From contig JAAYDF010000343.1 of assembly GCA_012729395.1 (NCBI GenBank), positions 1-34,780 on the forward strand: a stretch of 34,780 bases of DNA. Direction: 5' to 3'. Under the pieces are notes generated by a model. The model made no database searches and had not been told where the DNA came from. It was given only the letters and a program-made list of their open reading frames with translations. Position numbers and translations under genes: made by a program. Each line of letters begins with the position of its first letter. Position 1 is the first letter of the stretch. This document shows, piece by piece, positions 34,658-34,780 of the stretch. The stretch comes from Phycisphaerae bacterium. Its GTDB lineage: Bacteria; Planctomycetota; Phycisphaerae; UBA1845; PWPN01.

Positions 34658-34780
34658 GGTAGTGTCAAGTCCTGTGTAAATTGCCTCGGGGCATCCTGCC
34701 GGTCCAATTCGTTACGCCACTTTCGATTTCTTCTTTGAGGATGAAGAGGGTAGCGGCACCGTCGGGCACAGGTGTGCCGA
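34658..34780. mobile_element. Probable insertion-sequence end (IS256-like), cut by the window edge
   Basis: GGTAGTGTCAAGTCCTGTGT (34658-34677) followed by AAATTG resembles terminal inverted repeats of IS256-type elements, which often read TTTACACA...TTGACACTACC from the inside. On the minus strand a frame ending SSSSKKKSKVA then TAA at 34712-34714 could be the last codons of a transposase, but too little is present to identify it. The element would continue beyond 34780. The family name is tentative. Confidence 0.45.

Overview
The window is GC-rich and gene-dense. The content points to a Planctomycetota bacterium, most likely one from an environmental assembly. It combines a formylglycine-type sulfatase, a DUF6498-type membrane protein, several secreted carbohydrate-active proteins with signal peptides, SSS symporters, and intergenic space full of small palindromic repeats. 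This placement is inferred from gene content and style. There is no rRNA or other marker gene here, and I found no tRNA, CRISPR array or complete transposase.

Layout. 128-3236 (minus): a translationally coupled trio of sodium/solute symporter, a 47-residue single-pass membrane microprotein and an enolase-superfamily enzyme. 3555-7383 (plus): a divergent QueC-like PP-loop enzyme, xylose isomerase, and a coupled pair of a DUF2726 protein and a lipoprotein of the endonuclease/exonuclease/phosphatase fold. 7581-14543 (minus): an HD-GYP protein lacking its HD histidine, a chemoreceptor with a zinc-binding-type motif in its sensor region, cysteine synthase and a MATE/MOP-like transporter preceded by a coupled mini-ORF. 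14815-16704 (plus): a nucleoside 2-deoxyribosyltransferase-like protein and an O-methyltransferase. 17001-19249 (plus): a secreted beta-helix (pectate-lyase-like) protein coupled to a GH71/99-like protein. 19303-19642: the frameshifted 3' remnant of an ABC-2 permease gene. 19717-23372 (plus): an ArsR regulator, a metal/metalloid permease, two thioredoxin-fold proteins and CcdA, which together look like one redox-assisted efflux system. 23499-30171: a DUF1330-like protein, a lipopolysaccharide-type kinase, a sulfatase, two membrane proteins of unknown role and L-serine dehydratase. 30489-33791 (plus): an 1100-residue secreted TIM-barrel protein. The end of the window holds a nest of inverted repeats, a gene fragment and an apparent insertion-sequence end.

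Working together: the xylose isomerase, beta-helix, GH71/99-like, sulfatase and large TIM-barrel proteins suit a polysaccharide degrader, although they do not form a single locus. The strongest candidate for a dedicated system is the 19.7-23.4 kb operon. Its regulator carries a CVC metal-sensing motif, its permease has a CSC motif, and two dithiol proteins plus CcdA would carry reductant across the membrane.

The non-coding DNA is the other notable part: a perfect three-way-junction palindrome (3408-3469), a nested 129-bp inverted-repeat element (16734-16862), a 21-bp minisatellite between direct repeats (24748-24927), and a 500-bp nest of palindromes punctuated by a 12-bp motif (33948-34453).
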